Source of the DNA: Streptomyces sp. TLI_235
GTDB lineage: Bacteria; Actinomycetota; Actinomycetes; Streptomycetales; Streptomycetaceae
DNA length: 64,000 nucleotides
Direction of reading: 5' to 3'
NCBI GenBank assembly: GCA_002300355.1
Contig: NSGV01000001.1
Span: 4,030,001 to 4,094,000 of the forward strand
Part shown: piece by piece, positions 42,860-50,628 of the stretch
Layout of the letters: each line of letters starts with the position of its first letter
How positions within the stretch are numbered: the first letter of the stretch is position 1
The notes under the pieces: generated by a model
What the model was told of the DNA's origin: nothing
Seen by the model: the letters and a program-made list of their open reading frames with translations, nothing else
Databases searched by the model: none
Translations under genes and position numbers: made by a program

Positions 42860-42878
42860 GGTGGTGTTTCTCACCACC
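42860..42878. promoter_or_regulatory. inverted repeat in the crp leader, candidate Crp site
   Basis: Two perfect 7-base arms (GGTGGTG at 42860-42866, CACCACC at 42872-42878) around TTTCT, ending 22 bases upstream of the crp start. It contains GTG-N6-ACCAC, one mismatch from the streptomycete Crp consensus GTG-N6-GNCAC. Binding not shown. Confidence 0.5.
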
Positions 42879-42985
42879 AAGGATGGCGCATGTCGCTCCG
42901 ATCATATGAGGAGGGGTCTGCCGTCGAGCGTCGTACGCGGCCATTCGCACCCGCCCGTACCAGCGCTGCGGCCCCGTTCGGGGCG

Positions 42986-43867
42986 TCAGGCGGCCGTCCG
43001 GGCGGGGAGCAGGGCGATTTCGGCGGGCTCCAGGACGGTGCCGGCGGCGGCCGCGGAGTCACGGATCGTGGCGGGCCGGCTCGCGCCGGGGATCGGGACG
43101 GCCACCGGGGAGAGGGCGAGCAGCCAGGCCAGGCAGATCCGCTGCGGCGAGACGCCGCGGGCGGCGGCGACCCGGTGGAAGGGCGTGTCCGCCGGGCCGA
43201 GCGCCGACGGGCCGTCCAGGGAGCTGCGGGAGATACCGCCGAGCGGGCTCCACGGCAGGAAGGCGAGGCCGAGCTCCTCGCAGAGCCGCAGCTCCGGCTC
43301 ACCGGCGCGGTCGGCGGGGGAGTAGCGGTTCTGCACCGAGACCAGGCCGGCGCCCAGGATCGCACGGGCCTCCCGGATCTGCGCGGAGTCGGCGTTGGAG
43401 ATCCCGGCGGCGCGGATCTTCCCGGCGTCCAGCAGGTCCCGCAGGGCGCCGACCGAGTCGGCCCACGGCACCCGCGGGTCCGGCTTGTGCAGCTGGTACA
43501 GGCCGATCGCCTCGGTGCCGAGGCGCCGCAGTGACTCCTCGCAGGCCCGGCGCAGGTGCTCGGGGCGGCCGTCGACCGTCCACGAGCCGTCGCCGGGCCG
43601 TCCGCGGCCGCCCTTGGTGGCCACCAGCACCCCCGAGCGGTCGCTGCGGCGGGCCAGCGCGCGGGCGATCAGCAGCTCGTTGTGGCCGCGCTCGCCGGCG
43701 TGCCAGTGGTAGGAGTCGGCGGTGTCGATCAGGGTGACGCCCGCGTCCAGGGCGGCGTGGACGGTGGCGATCGCGGCCTCCTCGTCCGGGCGGCCCTCGA
43801 CGGAGAGCGGCATCGCGCCGAGGCCGATCGCGGAGACGGCGGTGCCGCCGATGGCGCGCCGGTGCAT
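42986..43867 (-). CDS. aldo/keto reductase
   Basis: 293 residues from ATG 43867, one base after the epimerase-like stop (TGACATG). The AKR tetrad residues are visible: Asp and Tyr in LIDTADSYHWH, Lys in LVATKGG and His in YQLHKPDP; SAIGLGAMPLS gives the N-terminal barrel start. NADPH-dependent reduction of a carbonyl compound is likely, substrate unknown. It forms a two-gene unit with the upstream epimerase/dehydratase gene and is divergent from the LysR gene, its probable regulator. This unit starts the accessory block between crp and nth. Confidence 0.92.
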   Translation of the reverse strand: MHRRAIGGTAVSAIGLGAMPLSVEGRPDEEAAIATVHAALDAGVTLIDTADSYHWHAGERGHNELLIARALARRSDRSGVLVATKGGRGRPGDGSWTVDGRPEHLRRACEESLRRLGTEAIGLYQLHKPDPRVPWADSVGALRDLLDAGKIRAAGISNADSAQIREARAILGAGLVSVQNRYSPADRAGEPELRLCEELGLAFLPWSPLGGISRSSLDGPSALGPADTPFHRVAAARGVSPQRICLAWLLALSPVAVPIPGASRPATIRDSAAAAGTVLEPAEIALLPARTAA

Positions 43868-43868
43868 G

Positions 43869-44831
43869 TCAGCGAGCCTTTCCGGCCATGACGGCTGTGC
43901 CTGCCGCGACGGCCTCGTCGATCGCGCCGGGCAGCCAGTCGGCCGTCCGGGCGAGCGGGAAGCCGAGGGCGGCGGCCCGGCCGTTGTCCATGGCGTACGA
44001 GCGGTCGAAGGAGAACGGCGAGGCGTCGGCGCCGTCCGCGGCGCGGTAGCGGGCCGTGGTGCCGATCCGTTCGGCGACCAGGTCGGAGAGTTCGACGGCG
44101 GTGAGTGCGCCGTGCGAGCAGGCGTTGAGCGGGCCGACGGCGTCGGACCCGGCCGCCCGGGCGAGGACGGCGGCGATCTCGCGGTGGTGCACGAAGGAGG
44201 TCGGCCGGGCGTCCGGGTGGATCGCGACCGGGTGGCCGGCCGCGATCAGGTCCACGTAGTGCGCCAGCCGGCCGGTGAAGTCCCGGGCGCCGCCGCCGAG
44301 CACGTGGGCGCTGCGGACGCTCGCCCAGGAGAACGGCGCGGACCGCGCCAGCACCGCCTCCGCCTGCCGCTTGCCCTCCGCGTAGCCGGTTGCCGCGTCG
44401 AAGTGCCGGGCCAGCGCCCGCGGATCGTGCCAGGGCAGCGTGAGGTCGACGGCCCAGCCGGCCGGGTCGACCAGCCCCTCGGCGACGGGCGCGTCCGAGG
44501 CCGGGACGAGCGGGGAGGTCGCCGGGTCGTAGACCTCCATGGTCGAGGTCATCACGTAACGCGGGGTGCGGTCGGCGAAGACCTGGCAGGCCACGGCGGC
44601 CTGCGCCGGGGTGTAGAGCACCTGGTCGACCACCGCGTCGAAGGTCCGCCCGCCGAGCGCGGCGGTCAGCGCGGCCTCGTCGGAGCGGTCCGCGCGGATG
44701 TGCTCGACGCCCGGGGGAGGCGCGGCGGAGCCGCGGTTGACCAGGGTGACCGCGACGCCGGACCGCTGGAGCAGGGAGACCAGGTGCAGACCGAAGTACC
44801 GACTTCCGCCGATGATGCAGACGCTTCTCAT
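43869..44831 (-). CDS. NAD-dependent epimerase/dehydratase family protein
   Basis: 320 residues from ATG 44831. Rossmann start IIGGSRYFGLHLVSLLQRSG (about 6-25), a DxxR acidic switch (ADRSDEAALTAAL), MTSTMEVYDPAT at the active-site region, and TGYAEGKRQAEAVL, which provides the YxxxK-like element as YAEGK. It belongs to the extended SDR superfamily, related to mRNA-binding/UDP-sugar epimerases. Role with the aldo/keto reductase: sugar or small-molecule modification is inferred. Divergent from LysR across 89 bases containing three 16-bp-spaced GAACTG repeats. Confidence 0.9.
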   Translation of the reverse strand: MRSVCIIGGSRYFGLHLVSLLQRSGVAVTLVNRGSAAPPPGVEHIRADRSDEAALTAALGGRTFDAVVDQVLYTPAQAAVACQVFADRTPRYVMTSTMEVYDPATSPLVPASDAPVAEGLVDPAGWAVDLTLPWHDPRALARHFDAATGYAEGKRQAEAVLARSAPFSWASVRSAHVLGGGARDFTGRLAHYVDLIAAGHPVAIHPDARPTSFVHHREIAAVLARAAGSDAVGPLNACSHGALTAVELSDLVAERIGTTARYRAADGADASPFSFDRSYAMDNGRAAALGFPLARTADWLPGAIDEAVAAGTAVMAGKAR

Positions 44832-44841
44832 GGCTCCACCC

Positions 44842-44901
44842 TGCTGGCGTACCGTCAGCAGCGGAACTGGCGACCTGCTGAACTGGTCGTAAGCCGAACT
44901 G
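44842..44901. promoter_or_regulatory. LysR/epimerase operator: palindrome plus three 16-bp-spaced repeats
   Basis: In the divergent gap, an imperfect 19-base palindrome (44842-44860) is followed by GAACTG repeated at 44864, 44880 and 44896, each exactly 16 bases apart. The regular spacing suggests binding sites for the adjacent LysR-family regulator on successive turns of the helix. Confidence 0.62.
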
Positions 44902-44920
44902 TCGACGAGGGGAGACCGCG

Positions 44921-45823
44921 GTGATCGACGTCCAACGGCTCAGGGTGCTGCAGGCGGTCGCCGAGCACGGCAGCTTCAACCGGGCGGCGGCCGCGCTGCT
45001 GATCACCCCGTCCGCCGTCTCCCAGCAGGTCGCCGCCCTCGAACGGGGCCTCGGCACGCTGGTCGTCGAGCGCTCCACGCGCGGCGTCACGCTGACCGAA
45101 GCCGGCCGGCTCATGGTCGAGGCGGCCGCCGCGATCGGCGCCGAACTGCGGCACGCCCGGGAGCAGATCGACCGGCTCGCCGCGCCGCGGCCGCGGCTGA
45201 CCGTGGCCACCTTCACCACCGGGGGCCGCCACCTGCTGCCGGCCGCGCTGGCCCGGTTCGCCGCCGCGCACCCGGAGGCCGAACTGCACGTGCTGGAACG
45301 GGAACCGGAGGACAGCCTGCCGATGGTCCGGCAGGGCGTCGCGGACCTCGCGATCGCCTACCACTTCGACGGGCCGTTGCCCGTGCAGCCCGGCGACCGC
45401 TCCGGCCTCGACTGGACGCCGCTGATGGACGACCCGCTCTCCGTGGTGCTCCCGGACACCCACCCGCTGGCCGGCCGCGAGGAACTGGACCTCGCCGAAC
45501 TCGCCGACGACCGCTGGGTGGTGGGCTGCTCGAAGACCGAAGCCTTTCTGCACCGGCACGCGGCGCTCGCCGGCTTCGACCTGCGGGTCGCCGGCAGTAC
45601 CACCGACTACTTCTTCGCCCGGTCGCTGGTCGCCGCCGGGGTCGGCGTCTCCCTGGTGCCCTCCGTGGCGCTGGAGCCGGCCTTCCCGGGCACCCGGACG
45701 GTGCCGGTGCGGCCGCCGCGGCCCGCCCGGCACTTCGGCATCGCCGTCGCCCGGCGGCGCCGCCCGCAGCCGTACGCCGAGGCGCTGGCCCGGCTGCTGC
45801 AGGCGCAGACGGGCACCGGCTGA
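44921..45823 (+). CDS. LysR family transcriptional regulator
   Basis: 300 residues from GTG 44921 behind GAGGGGAG. N-terminal winged HTH (about 1-60, LRVLQAVAEHGSFNRAAAAL, TPSAVSQQVAALERGLG), long linker helix, then a periplasmic-binding-like effector domain (about 90-290, VATFTTGGRHLLPAALARFA). It is divergent from the epimerase/aldo-keto reductase pair and probably controls it through the repeats in between. Effector unknown. Confidence 0.93.
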   Translation: MIDVQRLRVLQAVAEHGSFNRAAAALLITPSAVSQQVAALERGLGTLVVERSTRGVTLTEAGRLMVEAAAAIGAELRHAREQIDRLAAPRPRLTVATFTTGGRHLLPAALARFAAAHPEAELHVLEREPEDSLPMVRQGVADLAIAYHFDGPLPVQPGDRSGLDWTPLMDDPLSVVLPDTHPLAGREELDLAELADDRWVVGCSKTEAFLHRHAALAGFDLRVAGSTTDYFFARSLVAAGVGVSLVPSVALEPAFPGTRTVPVRPPRPARHFGIAVARRRRPQPYAEALARLLQAQTGTG

Positions 45824-45829
45824 GGGCGG

Positions 45830-46099
45830 TCAGCGGTGCAGGACGGCGCTGGCGTTGCGGAAGTCGACACGGGCGCCGCGGCGACGCGTCCGGGCGCTGT
45901 CGGCGTGGGCGCGGCGGCCGGCGGTGGCCATCGCGTCCTGCGCGGTGAGGGCGCGGACGGCGAAGCTCTGGGTGCCGGTGCGGCCGTCGTGGTGGGTGGT
46001 GGGCACGGTGACCAGCCACAGCGGGTGGTGGTGCGGGGCGGTGGAGGTGGTGGCGGCGGGGCGCGGACGCGCCCCGGCCGGTGGGAGGCCGATGGACAT
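45830..46099 (-). CDS. small hypothetical protein (89 aa)
   Basis: 89 residues from ATG 46099 with GGAGG 11 bases upstream; ATG 46126 is an alternative. It contains PLWLVTVPTTHHDGRTGTQSF followed by AVRALTAQDAMATAGRRAH, plausibly a small globular fold, and an Arg-rich tail. I do not recognise the family. It is convergent with the LysR gene and has an operator-like palindrome upstream at 46288-46299. Confidence 0.55.
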   Translation of the reverse strand: MSIGLPPAGARPRPAATTSTAPHHHPLWLVTVPTTHHDGRTGTQSFAVRALTAQDAMATAGRRAHADSARTRRRGARVDFRNASAVLHR

Positions 46100-46380
46100 G
46101 GGGGGCTGGCCCTCCTCGGACGGCACAGGCGGTCGCGTGGGGGCGCGACCGTCAGTGGGTGGGGCGGCTGACCTGCGGGGATGGCACAGGAGGAGGGGCC
46201 GCGCGGGGTGGTGGCGGCGTAGTCCCGACCATGCGCCCGGCCGGTCGGGGAGTCAAGTGTTACTCGACAGTATGAATGTAACTTTCTGCAAGACCTTGCT
46301 GTGACGTGCCGCGGCGGCCTGCCCCCGCGCCGGAAAGGCGCCGCCGGCCGGGTCGACCGTTTTCGGAAACGGCCGAACGG
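46100..46380. promoter_or_regulatory. intergenic region with GCAAG palindrome
   Basis: 281 bases between the small gene and the LacI gene. Around 46262-46300 it becomes AT-richer and contains GCAAG-AC-CTTGC (46288-46299) next to TTGCAGAAAG on the minus strand, a pattern like operators of LacI-type carbohydrate regulators in streptomycetes. A promoter reading toward the small gene is likely. Confidence 0.5.
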
Positions 46381-47400
46381 TCAGGCCCCGGGGGGCGGGG
46401 CGGTGCTCTTGCGGACCACCAGGCTGGTGGCGAGCTCCAGGCGGGCGGGGCTGCCGCCCTCGGCGCGCATCCGGATCAGCATCTGCGCCGCCTCCTCGGC
46501 CATCTGGCGCAGCGGCTGGTGCACGGTGGTGAGCGCCGGGCTGGTCCACTGGGCGATCGGGACGTCGTCGTAGCCGACCACCGAGAGGTCGTCCGGGACC
46601 TTCAGCCCGTGCACCCGGGCGGCCTCCAGCACGCCGAGCGCCTGCAGGTCGCTGCCGGCGAAGATCGCGGTCGGCCGGTCGGGCCGGGCCAGCAGCTCCG
46701 TCGCGCGGCGGCGGCCGCCCTCGACGTGGAAGTCGCCGAAGGAGACGTACCCGGCGGGGATCTCCAGCCCGGCCATGCCCATCGCGGAGCGGAAGCCGTC
46801 CAGTCGGGCCAGGGAGCAGAGCATGTCCTCGGGTCCGGTGATGATGGCGATCCGGCGGTGCCCGCACTCGATGAGGTGGCGGGTCGCGGCGAGGCCGCCG
46901 GCCCAGTTCGCCGAGCCCACCGACGGGACGTCCGGCTCGGGGTCGCCGGCCGGGTCGATGATGACGAACGGGATGGCGCGGGACCGGAGTTGCTGCTTGA
47001 CCTCGAGCGGCAGGCTGGAGAAGACCAGCACTACGCCGAGCGGCCGGCGGCGCAGCACGCCCTCGATCCAGCTCGGGTCGGGCGCGTGCCGGGTGCCGCT
47101 CTCGGTGAGCACCACGCTGGCCTCGTGCTCCTTGGCGACGTTCTCGACGCCGCGGATCAGCTCCATCGCCCAGAGGTTGTCGAGCTCGGGAAAGACGATC
47201 TCGACGAGCGGGGCCTCCCAGGCCGATTTGGGCGTCCGCTGGTAGCCGTGGATCTCCAACAGGCGCTCGACCTTGAGGCGGGTCGGCCGGGAGACGTCCT
47301 GCCTCCCGTTGAGAACTTTCGAAACCGTGGACACGGAGACGCCGGCCTCCTCGGCCACCTGGGCGAGGGTGACGCGACCGCTCTCCTCCTCTTCTCGCAT
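46381..47400 (-). CDS. LacI family repressor of the adjacent sugar cluster (BxlR-like)
   Basis: 339 residues from ATG 47400; ATG 47412 adds MLHA. The LacI HTH is at about 10-55 (VTLAQVAEEAGVSVSTVSKV, LNGRQDVSRPTRLKVE), then a periplasmic-binding effector domain (IVFPELDNLWAMELIRGVE, AIFAGSDLQALGVLEAARVH). It diverges from the solute-binding-protein gene; the order LacI / binding protein / two permeases / GH3 matches the xylobiose (bxl) clusters of Streptomyces, so the effector is probably a xylo-oligosaccharide. CGAAA inverted repeats upstream of the binding-protein gene are its likely operators. Confidence 0.9.
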   Translation of the reverse strand: MREEEESGRVTLAQVAEEAGVSVSTVSKVLNGRQDVSRPTRLKVERLLEIHGYQRTPKSAWEAPLVEIVFPELDNLWAMELIRGVENVAKEHEASVVLTESGTRHAPDPSWIEGVLRRRPLGVVLVFSSLPLEVKQQLRSRAIPFVIIDPAGDPEPDVPSVGSANWAGGLAATRHLIECGHRRIAIITGPEDMLCSLARLDGFRSAMGMAGLEIPAGYVSFGDFHVEGGRRRATELLARPDRPTAIFAGSDLQALGVLEAARVHGLKVPDDLSVVGYDDVPIAQWTSPALTTVHQPLRQMAEEAAQMLIRMRAEGGSPARLELATSLVVRKSTAPPPGA

Positions 47401-47457
47401 GGCGTGCAGCATAGGGCACGTGTCCAGGTCACGTTCTGGTAACTGTGCGACCGGGGG

Positions 47458-47532
47458 TTGACCCCCCTCGGAGCGCGGTTCTAGCGTCGCAGCGCGCCAA
47501 GATTTCGGTAATGATGCCGAAAGATTTCGAAA
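47458..47532 (+). promoter_or_regulatory. promoter and operator of the sugar uptake operon
   Basis: -35 TTGACC (47458-47463), 18-base spacer, -10 TAGCGT (47482-47487). Downstream lie overlapping CGAAA inverted repeats: TTTCGG/CCGAAA (47503-47508, 47517-47522), CGAAAGATTTCG (47518-47529) and TTTCGAAA (47525-47532), just before the start at 47542. A LacI repressor bound here would block elongation or initiation. CGAA-type inverted repeats are reported for BxlR. Confidence 0.75.
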
Positions 47533-47541
47533 GGCACCGCG

Positions 47542-48852
47542 ATGAGAAGACACGCTCGGATCTCCCGTGCACTGGCCGCCGGCAGCGCGGCCGTGGTTCT
47601 GGGGATGACCCTGACCGCCTGCGGCAGCGGCTCCGGCTCCTCCGGGGACAGCGGCTCGGGTGAGATCCACGTCCTGGTCTACGGGGACGCCACCAACAAG
47701 GTCGAGAAGCAGATCGTCGACACCTTCAACAAGACGTCGAAGGTCAAGGCCGTCCTGGACACCATTCCGGGCGCGGACTACCAGCAGAAGCTGCAGACGA
47801 TCATCAACACCAAGCAGGCCCCGGACGTCTTCTTCAACTGGGGCGGCGGCAGCATCAAGCCCTTCGTCGACGCCGGCCTGCTGATGCCGCTCGACGACAT
47901 GATCGCCAAGGACCCGGGCCTCAAGGCCAACTTCCTGCCGTCCGTCTTCGACACCGCCGTGGTCGACGGCAAGGCCTACGGCGTCCCGATGCGCGGCACC
48001 CAGCCGGTGCTGCTCTTCAGCAACACCAAGGTCCTCGCCGACGCCGGCGTGGCCGCGCCCAAGACCTTCGACGAACTGCTCGCCGCGGTGCAGACGCTCA
48101 AGGCCAAGGGCGTCACCCCGATCGCCCTCGGCGGCGGCGACCAGTGGCCGACCCTGATGTGGTTCGAGTACCTCTACGACCGGGTGGCCGGCCCCGAGCT
48201 GTTCCACAAGGCGCTCGGCGGCGACAAGGCGGCCTGGGCGAGCGAGGACAGCCGCAAGGCGCTCGGCATGATCAAGCAGCTGATCGACGCCGGCGCGTTC
48301 GGCACCAACTTCGACTCGGTGAAGTTCACCGACGGCGGCTCCCCGGCCCTGCTCGCCCGCGGCAAGGCGGCCTTCGAGCTGATGGGCTCCTGGGAGTACT
48401 CCACCCAGCAGGACGCCAACCCGGACTTCACCAAGGCCAGCCTCGGCTACAGCTCCTTCCCGACCGTCGCCGGCGGCAAGGGCGACCCGAAGAACGTGGT
48501 CGGCAACACCAACAACTTCTACTCGGTGCTGAAGAAGACCAAGCACCCGGAGGCCGTCGCGGAGTTCCTCAAGCTCCAGTACTCCGACGAGTTCGTGCAG
48601 GGGCAGATGGCGATCGGCAACCTGCCGACCACCACCAACACCCCCAAGTTCCTCAGCGGCGCGGCCAACCCCGCCTACTCCACCTTCCAGTTCGACCTGG
48701 TGAAGGCCGCGCCGTCGTTCCAGCTGTCCTGGGACCAGGCGTACCCGCCGGCCGCGATCACGCCCATCCACCAGGCCGTCCAGCAGTTCTTCAACGGCCA
48801 GATCGACGAGAACGGCTTCGTCAAGGCCATGCAGGCCCTGCCGTCCTCCTGA
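47542..48852 (+). CDS. sugar ABC transporter solute-binding lipoprotein (xylobiose-type, BxlE-like)
   Basis: 436 residues from ATG 47542. Lipoprotein signal with lipobox LTAC and lipidated Cys27, then a typical class I solute-binding fold (EIHVLVYGDATNKVEKQIVD, APDVFFNWGGGSIKPFVDAG, GVPMRGTQPVLLFSNTKVL). It captures oligosaccharides outside the membrane for the two permeases that follow. No ATPase gene is in the cluster; streptomycetes usually power such importers with the shared MsiK ATPase. Confidence 0.93.
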   Translation: MRRHARISRALAAGSAAVVLGMTLTACGSGSGSSGDSGSGEIHVLVYGDATNKVEKQIVDTFNKTSKVKAVLDTIPGADYQQKLQTIINTKQAPDVFFNWGGGSIKPFVDAGLLMPLDDMIAKDPGLKANFLPSVFDTAVVDGKAYGVPMRGTQPVLLFSNTKVLADAGVAAPKTFDELLAAVQTLKAKGVTPIALGGGDQWPTLMWFEYLYDRVAGPELFHKALGGDKAAWASEDSRKALGMIKQLIDAGAFGTNFDSVKFTDGGSPALLARGKAAFELMGSWEYSTQQDANPDFTKASLGYSSFPTVAGGKGDPKNVVGNTNNFYSVLKKTKHPEAVAEFLKLQYSDEFVQGQMAIGNLPTTTNTPKFLSGAANPAYSTFQFDLVKAAPSFQLSWDQAYPPAAITPIHQAVQQFFNGQIDENGFVKAMQALPSS

Positions 48853-48870
48853 CACCAGACGGGTCGCACC

Positions 48871-49803
48871 ATGACCACAACTCTTGCCACCGGGGCCGTG
48901 ACACAGCGGCGGCCGGCGAGCCGGGCGGGCACCGCGGTGACCCGCCCCGGCTTCGCCTGGGCCCTGCCGGCCACGGTCTTCTTCGTCCTCTTCGCGATCG
49001 TCCCGCTCGTCCTGGTCGCCGTCCTCTCCTTCACCCGCTGGAACGGCCTCGGCTCACCGGAGTTCGCCGGACTGGACAACTGGAGCCGGCTGTTCGACGA
49101 CCCCGTGATGGTCAAGAGCCTCTGGCTGAGCCTGCTGCTCACCCTGCTCGGCGTGGCCGTCCAGACCCCGATCAGCATCCTGCTCGGGGTCTGGGCGGCC
49201 GGGAACCAGCGCAACCGGGCCGTGCTGTCGGCGATCTACTTCGTGCCGCTGCTGCTCTCCGCCACCGCCGTCTCGGTGCTGTGGCGGGCCCTGCTCGACC
49301 CGAACTTCGGCATCCCGGCCGAGGCCGAGTGGCTGTTCGGCGACGGCAACCTCTTCGGTACGCAGACCGGCGCGATCGGCGTGCTGGTGCTCGTCGGCGC
49401 CTGGCAGTTCACCCCGTTCCACACGCTCATCTACCAGGGCGCCGCCCGCGCCGTCCCGCAGGTGCTCTACCAGGCCGCCGCGATCGACGGGGCCGGCACG
49501 GTACGGCAGTTCTTCCACATCACGCTGCCGCAACTGCGCAACGCGATCATCACCTCGGTGATCCTCATGGTGGTCGGCGGCCTCACCACGTTCGACACGG
49601 TGCTCATCCTCACCCAGGGCGGGCCCGGCACCGACACCACCATCAGCGCCTACTACATGTACCAAAAGGCCTTCAAGGGCTTCGACTTCGGCACCGGATC
49701 GGCGGTCGCCCTGCTGCTCGTCCTGGTGGCCGCCGTCATCTCGCTCGTCGTCGTCCGGCTCTCCGGCTACGACCGGATGCGCAGCACCACGGAGGGCCTG
49801 TGA
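48871..49803 (+). CDS. sugar ABC transporter permease (BxlF-like)
   Basis: 310 residues from ATG 48871, 18 bases after the binding-protein stop. Six membrane helices are expected (first at about 28-50). The cytoplasmic EAA loop is YQAAAIDGAGTVRQFFHITL, the contact site for the ATPase. MalF-like member of the carbohydrate-uptake-1 family. The next permease starts within its stop codon (TGATG). Confidence 0.94.
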   Translation: MTTTLATGAVTQRRPASRAGTAVTRPGFAWALPATVFFVLFAIVPLVLVAVLSFTRWNGLGSPEFAGLDNWSRLFDDPVMVKSLWLSLLLTLLGVAVQTPISILLGVWAAGNQRNRAVLSAIYFVPLLLSATAVSVLWRALLDPNFGIPAEAEWLFGDGNLFGTQTGAIGVLVLVGAWQFTPFHTLIYQGAARAVPQVLYQAAAIDGAGTVRQFFHITLPQLRNAIITSVILMVVGGLTTFDTVLILTQGGPGTDTTISAYYMYQKAFKGFDFGTGSAVALLLVLVAAVISLVVVRLSGYDRMRSTTEGL

Positions 49804-50621
49804 TGAGACGACGCCCCAACGTCCTGGCCGGATTCGGCTCGCTGGTCTGGCTGTTCGTCGTCGGCCTGCCGCTGTACACCCTGCTCGCCGCCACCCTGCA
49901 GAGCCGCGCCGACTACGCGGCGAACGGCCCGCTCGGCCTGCCGACCCACCTGACCCTGCAGAACTACCTGGACGACCTGGACGGCGGCTTCGGCCAGTAC
50001 TTCCTCAACACCGTCATCGTCACGGTGAGCGTGGTCGCCATCGTGCTGCTGGTCGTCCCGCCGCTGTCGTACGCGATCGTGCGCAGCCGCGGCCGGACGA
50101 CGAACCTCGCGTTCCGGCTGTTCCTGCTCGGCCTCGCGATCCCCGCCCAGGCCGTGATCGTGCCGATGTTCTACGTCATCAGCAAGGCCGGGCTGTACGA
50201 CAACCTGATCGGCGTGATCCTGCCGACCGCGGCCTTCTCGCTGCCGGTCTGCGCCCTCGTCCTCACCGGCGTGATGCGCGACATCACGCCCGAGCTCTAC
50301 GAGGCGATGGCGATGGACGGCGCCGCACCCTGGCGGGTCTTCCTCCAGCTCGTGCTGCCGCTCTCCAAGGGCGGGCTCTCCACCATCACCGTCTTCTCCG
50401 CGCTCCAGGCCTGGAACGGCTTCCTCTTCCCGCTGGTGCTGACCCAGTCCGACGAGACCAAGGTGATCACCCTCGGCCTCTACGACTTCCAGACCCAGTA
50501 CGGCATCAACGTCCCCGGGCTGCTGGCCGCCGTCGTGCTGTCCATGATCCCGATCCTGCTCGTCTACCTGTTCGCCCGCCGCGCCCTCGTCCAGGGGCTC
50601 ATGGGCGTCGGAGGAAAGTGA
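49803..50621 (+). CDS. sugar ABC transporter permease (BxlG-like)
   Basis: 272 residues from ATG 49803, overlapping the previous stop by one base; GTG 49800 is an alternative. MalG-like protein with six helices and EAA loop YEAMAMDGAAPWRVFLQLVL. Forms the membrane channel with the preceding permease. The GH3 gene begins 8 bases downstream. Confidence 0.94.
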   Translation: MRRRPNVLAGFGSLVWLFVVGLPLYTLLAATLQSRADYAANGPLGLPTHLTLQNYLDDLDGGFGQYFLNTVIVTVSVVAIVLLVVPPLSYAIVRSRGRTTNLAFRLFLLGLAIPAQAVIVPMFYVISKAGLYDNLIGVILPTAAFSLPVCALVLTGVMRDITPELYEAMAMDGAAPWRVFLQLVLPLSKGGLSTITVFSALQAWNGFLFPLVLTQSDETKVITLGLYDFQTQYGINVPGLLAAVVLSMIPILLVYLFARRALVQGLMGVGGK

Positions 50622-50628
50622 CCGACAC

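Noticed and set aside
44864..44901. Iteron-type replication origin from the 16-bp-spaced GAACTG repeats
   Set aside because: Only three short repeats, in a divergent promoter beside a LysR gene; no replication protein or AT-rich tract.
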